Shown piece by piece: positions 12,739 through 15,811 of a stretch of 15,811 nucleotides of DNA. Position 1 is the first letter of the stretch; each line of letters opens with the position of its first letter. The stretch is from Methanocella sp. Lineage in GTDB: Archaea; Halobacteriota; Methanocellia; Methanocellales; Methanocellaceae. The stretch spans positions 1 to 15,811 of the forward strand of contig NZ_DATJPM010000040.1 in assembly GCF_035506375.1 (NCBI RefSeq), in the 5' to 3' direction. Made by a program: the position numbers and the translations under genes. Below the pieces are notes generated by a model. It was not told the DNA's origin. It did not search any database and saw only the letters and a program-made list of their open reading frames with translations.

Positions 12739-13122
12739 ATGGATATGGAGTACTGGCTTGAAAATCTTAAAAGCGAAAACAAGGAGATAAAGCTCATTGC
12801 CATCGAGATGCTCGGACTATCCGGCGACTTGAAAGCCGTAAATAGCCTGGTCGGGCAGCTGGGCTCGGATGACGAGGAAATTAGGGCCTGCATCGTCGAG
12901 TCGCTCGGCGTTCTCAACGATTCCCGGGCCGTCAAATACCTGGCAGGTGCCATGGAGGATAAGTCCGGCGGCGTGCGCAAGTGCGCGGCCTGGGCCCTGG
13001 GAAAGATGAAGGACCCTCGCTCGGCATATGCGCTTGAAAAAGCCCTGAACGACCAGGACTTTGACGTGCGCTGGAGGGTGGCCGAGGCGCTCACCGCCAT
13101 GGGCTTTAAGACTGTCAGGTAA
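12739..13122 (+). CDS. HEAT-repeat protein
   Basis: The 127-residue protein consists almost wholly of PBS-lyase/HEAT-like helical repeats of about 31 residues. Copies begin near residues 15 (EIKLIAIEMLGLSGDLKAV), 46 (EIRACIVESLGVLNDSRAV), 77 (GVRKCAAWALGKMKDPRSA) and 108 (DVRWRVAEALTAMG). The recurring R/K-x-x-A-x-x-LG pattern followed by a small residue and D/N is diagnostic. Such folds are protein-interaction scaffolds, and some serve bilin-binding or phycobilisome lyases in other phyla; no partner is visible here. It is cytoplasmic. GGAG lies 9 bases before the ATG; an in-frame ATG at 12745 is an alternative start. Confidence 0.85.
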   Translation: MDMEYWLENLKSENKEIKLIAIEMLGLSGDLKAVNSLVGQLGSDDEEIRACIVESLGVLNDSRAVKYLAGAMEDKSGGVRKCAAWALGKMKDPRSAYALEKALNDQDFDVRWRVAEALTAMGFKTVR

Positions 13123-13157
13123 CGATTATCTCAACTCCTCTGGTTTGGGGCATAGAG

Positions 13158-13223
13158 CGTATACTAAAACCTCGACCCGGATTTGCCGCCTCTGGATCAT
13201 GGGAAACAGGTTGGAAGTATATG
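13158..13223 (+). repeat. Hairpin repeat, copy A
   Basis: Left arm CGTATAC...AACCT (13158-13172) and right arm AGGTT...GTATATG (13208-13223) are complementary as a 7-bp stem (with one G-U), an internal loop and a 5-bp stem around a 35-base loop. It aligns end to end with copy B; the first 20 positions match at 16. Confidence 0.6.
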
Positions 13224-13228
13224 GAACG

Positions 13229-13262
13229 AACGGCGCGCTAGGGGGCATTTGAGCGCGCCGTT
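13229..13262 (+). repeat. Perfect 11-bp inverted repeat
   Basis: Arms AACGGCGCGCT (13229-13239) and AGCGCGCCGTT (13252-13262) are fully complementary with a 12-base loop. It lies between the two hairpin repeats. It is followed by A's on the plus strand, so it is not a simple U-tail terminator in that direction. Confidence 0.8.
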
Positions 13263-13279
13263 AAAAACGTCATCACGAT

Positions 13280-13344
13280 CATATACCCGAACCTCGACCG
13301 AAAAGCCACCTCGATTATACCAGGGTAAAGGTTGGGCGTATATG
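13280..13344 (+). repeat. Hairpin repeat, copy B
   Basis: Left arm CATATAC.CCGAACCT (13280-13294) and right arm AGGTTGGGCGTATATG (13329-13344) form a fully Watson-Crick 7-bp stem, an internal loop and a 5-bp stem. The second base pair is A-U here and G-U in copy A, consistent with a kept stem. The distance between copies is 122 bp. Confidence 0.6.
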
Positions 13345-13386
13345 AGGGCGGGCATCGCCGAGGAACCAGCCGATGAGGCGGGCCCT
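13345..13386 (+). repeat. Composite hairpin directly after copy B
   Basis: AGGGC/GCCCT (13345-13349 with 13382-13386) encloses CATCG/CGATG (13353-13357 with 13371-13375), with an unpaired G-rich internal loop. It abuts copy B and precedes the peptidase promoter. Confidence 0.5.
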
Positions 13387-13398
13387 AATCCCCAAAAG

Positions 13399-13412
13399 AT
13401 ATATTTTTATAC
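13399..13412 (+). promoter_or_regulatory. TATA region of the peptidase gene
   Basis: AGATATATTTTTAT is preceded by the purine-rich CAAAAG (BRE-like). Transcription start would be near 13430, giving a leader of about 65 bases with a strong SD AGGAGG (13481-13486) 7 bases ahead of the ATG at 13494. Confidence 0.5.
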
Positions 13413-13493
13413 GGTAATTAACAAAGTATAATCGACTGCTGTGGATAGGCATGTGGGGCAGATATCCGCACCGGCATTTCAGGAGGGTAGATT

Positions 13494-14369
13494 ATGAGGC
13501 CGATAAACGGAAAATACTGGACGGGGTGGCGTCCCGACTACCCGGATTTCCGGGACTATACGTTAACCACCGACACGGTAAAGCCATTATACAGCAAGAC
13601 GGGCGTTCTTAAAGCCGGCGACAGCTCCCTGCCGAAGTCCGTAGACCTGAGAAAATGGTGCTCCCCGATCGAAGATCAGGGGCAACTGGGCTCGTGCACG
13701 GCCAACGCCGGCGTGGGCATGGTCGAGTACTTCGAGCGTAAGGCGTTCGGGAAGCACATCGACGCGTCCCGGCTGTTCCTCTATAAGGCATCGCGGACGC
13801 TCATGCACGAAACGGGCGACACGGGCGCTTACCTGCGGATGACCATGGGCGCGCTAGCGCTTTTTGGAACCCCGCCCGAGGAGTACTGGCCCTACGACGT
13901 CAAGAAGTTCGATGCCGAGCCGCCGACATTCTGTTACGCGTTCGCCCAGAACTACCAGTCGCTCAAGTACGTGCGCCTAGACCCGGCGGACAAGCAGCCT
14001 AAGGACGTTCTCCCGCAGATCAAGGCGAACCTGGCGGCGAGCCTGCCGGCCATGTTCGGCTTCACCGTTTATAGCTCAATCTCGCAGGCCGAAAAGGACG
14101 GCAAGATACCCTACCCGTCGAAGGGCGAGAAGATCGAGGGCGGCCACGCCATCATGGCCGTCGGGTATGACGACGGCATGAAGATCAAGAACGCGACCGA
14201 TGGCAAGCAGACGGCCGGCGCCTTACTGATACGGAACTCCTGGGGCACGACCTGGGGCGACCAGGGCTACGGGTGGCTACCGTATGACTACCTGCTGAAG
14301 GGGCTCGCCGAGGACTGGTGGACGCTCATCGACGCGAAGTGGGTGGACACTGGCGAGTTCAAGGTTTAA
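13494..14369 (+). CDS. Papain-like C1 family cysteine peptidase, cytosolic
   Basis: The 291-residue protein has the papain catalytic set in order: oxyanion Q62 and nucleophile C68 in DQGQLGSCTAN, H218 in GGHAIMAVGYDD and N248 in LIRNSWGTTWG, with the GYGWLPYDYL strand after it. The ~50 residues before the core (GWRPDYPDFRDYTL is conserved in prokaryotic C1 peptidases) form a short leader segment, but there is no signal peptide, so the enzyme acts in the cytoplasm. It has no C39 or transporter domain. The start has the strongest SD in this part of the window. It converges with the PqqD-radical SAM gene, the last 11 bp overlapping. Whether it trims a modified peptide or is a general peptidase cannot be decided here. 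Confidence 0.9.
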   Translation: MRPINGKYWTGWRPDYPDFRDYTLTTDTVKPLYSKTGVLKAGDSSLPKSVDLRKWCSPIEDQGQLGSCTANAGVGMVEYFERKAFGKHIDASRLFLYKASRTLMHETGDTGAYLRMTMGALALFGTPPEEYWPYDVKKFDAEPPTFCYAFAQNYQSLKYVRLDPADKQPKDVLPQIKANLAASLPAMFGFTVYSSISQAEKDGKIPYPSKGEKIEGGHAIMAVGYDDGMKIKNATDGKQTAGALLIRNSWGTTWGDQGYGWLPYDYLLKGLAEDWWTLIDAKWVDTGEFKV

Positions 14370-15759
14370 TATTTTTTATCGGCAGGAAACACGCCGGGTC
14401 CCGTGCCCGCAGGTCCCTGGACCCATAGAAGGCACGCGCCCGGCATCCGCCCTGGCATTGCTCCGGGGCATATTTACAGGTTGCGCAGGGCCCGTTCATA
14501 TTTTTCTTTTTTAACGCACGTAGAGACCCGAGTATTGGCGCCCCATCCCAAATCTCAATAAGAGTCGTATCCCTCAGGTTTCCCAGGGGAAAATCCCGCA
14601 GGAACGAGCAGGGATACACGGTACCATCGGCTCCGATGCCCAGCATATCGTTTCCAGCGGCGCAGCCCATCCGGCCGTCGTCCCCTATCCGGCCGTCGTC
14701 CCCTACCCCGGGCAACGGCCGTTCGAAGAGGAACTGGAAACATTTTTCGGTGGAAATATTTAACATGCCCTTTAATTGCCCGGCCCTCTCATGCAGCGTT
14801 TTATAAAATTGTAGGTACCCATCCTTGTCCAGTGTTAACCGATCACAATTGGCCAGGCCCCGGCCCACGGGCACGACCGGGCTTCCGATAAAAGCCCCAC
14901 AGCCCAGGTCGACCGCCAGGTCGATGACCGAATTAACCTGGTCCAGGTTCTCTCTCGTTATGGCCATGCTGATGTTAACGACGATCCCATTATCCGCCAT
15001 ACGCGTGATATTCCGGCATGCAGCCTTGAAGGCGCCCTTTTTGCCCCTGAACGCATCGTGGCGGTCTCCAATGCCATCGATGCTCACCTGGTAATTAGCC
15101 ACCCTGTATGATGGGAGTTTTTCAATGGCCTTTCTATCGAGCGATACGGCATTGGTGACGACCTCGACGTGCATGTTCGTTTCGGACAGCCGGCCCAGCA
15201 GGCGGAATATGTCCGGGCGCAAAAAGGGCTCGCCGCCCGTGATCAAGAGGTAAAACACTTTAGCATCGGCGAGCATATCGATGATGCCGAGCGCTTCGGC
15301 CGTGCTGAGCTCGTCTTCGCGTCTCCGGCCAGAGGCTGTCAGACAATGGGGGCAGCGGAGGTTGCAGGCGTGGGTCACGTCCCAATTGATTTCTTTTGGT
15401 GTCGACAGATAGGGCCTCTCGCCGGCCCGGGTAGCCCTTAAGATAGCGGGACGGCGCGAAGTGACTGTGCCGGACCACGAGATCGCCATTAGTCCCGAAA
15501 GCTTATCGAGCGTATCGTCTACCCGTTGCCCGGCAGTTTCGGGATCCACTCCATAGCGCCGGCATATTTCGTCCGCCATCCCGCCGATGCTGTGGCTCCC
15601 GTCGCAGAGCCCCGTGATACTCGCTTCTTCCTGGCTAAGCTTTAACTCTTCAGATAAAAGGGGATTGAACAGGAGAGCACCAAAGCTCTCCTGTCTCACG
15701 ATAATAGACGGGTAAATGCAGGGAGGGCCACGACTATGGGTTATTTTTCGGTGGCGCAA
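14359..15759 (-). CDS. PqqD-domain/radical SAM/SPASM protein, likely peptide-modifying (RiPP) enzyme
   Basis: The 466-residue protein has three parts. Residues ~12-92 resemble PqqD, the RiPP recognition element that binds a leader peptide (ESFGALLFNP, LCDGSHSIGGMADEICRRY, DKLSGL). Residues ~122-340 are a radical SAM barrel with C132-x3-C136-x2-C139 in CNLRCPHC and ITGGEPFLRPD as the SAM-binding GGE motif. Residues ~366-457 are a SPASM domain with seven Cys (366, 384, 425, 428, 435, 439, 457) in the usual spacing, holding auxiliary [4Fe-4S] clusters. The family makes C-C or thioether cross-links on ribosomal peptides; PqqE and sactipeptide enzymes are examples. The only in-frame start upstream of the PqqD domain is TTG at 15759. 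A six-residue duplication (DDGRIG/DDGRMG, 355-365) lies before the SPASM domain. Confidence 0.87.
   Translation of the reverse strand: MRHRKITHSRGPPCIYPSIIVRQESFGALLFNPLLSEELKLSQEEASITGLCDGSHSIGGMADEICRRYGVDPETAGQRVDDTLDKLSGLMAISWSGTVTSRRPAILRATRAGERPYLSTPKEINWDVTHACNLRCPHCLTASGRRREDELSTAEALGIIDMLADAKVFYLLITGGEPFLRPDIFRLLGRLSETNMHVEVVTNAVSLDRKAIEKLPSYRVANYQVSIDGIGDRHDAFRGKKGAFKAACRNITRMADNGIVVNISMAITRENLDQVNSVIDLAVDLGCGAFIGSPVVPVGRGLANCDRLTLDKDGYLQFYKTLHERAGQLKGMLNISTEKCFQFLFERPLPGVGDDGRIGDDGRMGCAAGNDMLGIGADGTVYPCSFLRDFPLGNLRDTTLIEIWDGAPILGSLRALKKKNMNGPCATCKYAPEQCQGGCRARAFYGSRDLRARDPACFLPIKNIKP
14669..14704 (-). repeat. Perfect 18-bp tandem duplication in the radical SAM gene
   Basis: ATCCGGCCGTCGTCCCCT occurs at 14669-14686 and again at 14687-14704, without a mismatch. 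It doubles a Gly/Asp-rich hexapeptide in the loop between the radical SAM and SPASM domains. Exact identity points to a recent slippage duplication. Confidence 0.9.
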
Positions 15760-15781
15760 ATCCTAACTTCCCGCATATTGA

Positions 15782-15811
15782 TTATTTTTTCTTCTTATCG
15801 GATTCACCCAT
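15782..15811 (-). CDS. C-terminal end of an upstream reading frame (partial, at window edge)
   Basis: On the minus strand the last nine codons before a TAA read MGESDKKKK, running in from the window edge; the M may be internal. Its stop is 22 bp before the TTG of the PqqD/radical SAM gene, the spacing of an operon. In peptide-modification loci the precursor often lies here, so this could be a precursor, but nine residues with four Lys show no core motif. Any protein with a Lys-rich tail is equally possible. Confidence 0.35.
   Translation of the reverse strand: MGESDKKKK

Larger units (their letters stand above)
13123..13493 (+). other. 371-bp intergenic region full of hairpins; no supported gene
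   Basis: Two frames overlapping here (13061-13252 and 13183-13431) lack a good start and just read the repeat below, so I do not call genes. The region holds two ~65-bp hairpin repeats (13158-13223, 13280-13344), an 11-bp perfect inverted repeat between them, a further hairpin at 13345-13386, and then the peptidase promoter (TATA near 13400) and leader with SD AGGAGG (13481-13486). Confidence 0.6.

Noticed and set aside
12698..12790. Short Trp-rich frame (about 30 codons, ATG just after AGGAGG)
   Set aside because: The SD touches the ATG, leaving no spacing, and the frame runs into the HEAT gene in another phase. It is probably the leader of that gene.
13280..13299. tRNA-like B box in the reverse complement of copy B (GGTTCGGGTAT)
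   Set aside because: The box lacks the terminal CC, no acceptor or anticodon arms fit, and no other tRNA was seen.
13158..13344. CRISPR array
   Set aside because: There are only two diverged units, each palindromic through its own length, with no constant spacer and no cas gene in the window.
13345..13400. Possible fluoride-type riboswitch ahead of the peptidase
   Set aside because: CGATGAGGC and a GGGC stem recall the motif, but the second GATG segment and pseudoknot are missing, and the likely transcription start is downstream.
13183..13431. 82-residue frame over hairpin copy B with YTRTST-like text also seen in copy A
   Set aside because: The likeness comes from the nucleotide repeat itself; the two copies are in different frames, 122 bp apart. 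No SD exists, so coding is unlikely.

Overview
The window reads as chromosomal DNA of a hydrogenotrophic or formate-using methanogenic archaeon with fairly high GC. I infer the Methanocellales (Methanocella-like), but no rRNA or other phylogenetic marker is present to prove it. Archaeal signs are the 20S proteasome beta subunit, the KH/beta-CASP termination factor aCPSF1, TATA-type promoters 25-60 bp ahead of starts, U-tract terminators, and an F420-type formate dehydrogenase beta subunit. A rubredoxin-fused ferredoxin:disulfide reductase also fits. The layout is ordinary genome backbone with one accessory-looking section at the right end.

1-2862 (+): C-terminal part of formate dehydrogenase alpha, then fdhB, then a beta-class carbonic anhydrase, closely spaced. 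Formate is oxidised to CO2 with F420 reduction, and the anhydrase can interconvert the CO2 and bicarbonate. 2961-4626 (+): a SAM methyltransferase and a methylthionucleoside phosphorylase whose base-pocket residues suggest methylthioinosine rather than methylthioadenosine. 4623-5081 (-): a PNPOx-like flavoprotein. 5202-5825 (+): a surface protein on a Pro/Thr stalk.

5855-8423 (-): psmB followed by aCPSF1, an operon joining protein turnover and transcription termination. It ends in a UUCG-loop hairpin with a U-tract. 8645-10382 (+): a membrane-anchored sulfite-oxidase-fold molybdenum protein with a tiny two-helix putative haem b partner, then a glutaredoxin overlapping a ferredoxin:disulfide reductase-rubredoxin fusion. 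10483-12429: two divergent lipoproteins (a transglutaminase-like protein and a DUF3887-like protein) and a small DUF5661-type protein.

12430-15811: two large intergenic regions rich in repeats surround a HEAT-repeat gene. The second contains a pair of diverged ~65-bp hairpin units with one compensating base change, a perfect 11-bp inverted repeat and a further hairpin. Then come a cytosolic papain-like peptidase and, convergent with it, a PqqD-domain/radical SAM/SPASM protein of the kind that modifies ribosomal peptides. The end of another reading frame lies 22 bp upstream of it at the window edge. This putative peptide-modification locus and the hairpin pair are the best candidates for something undescribed.
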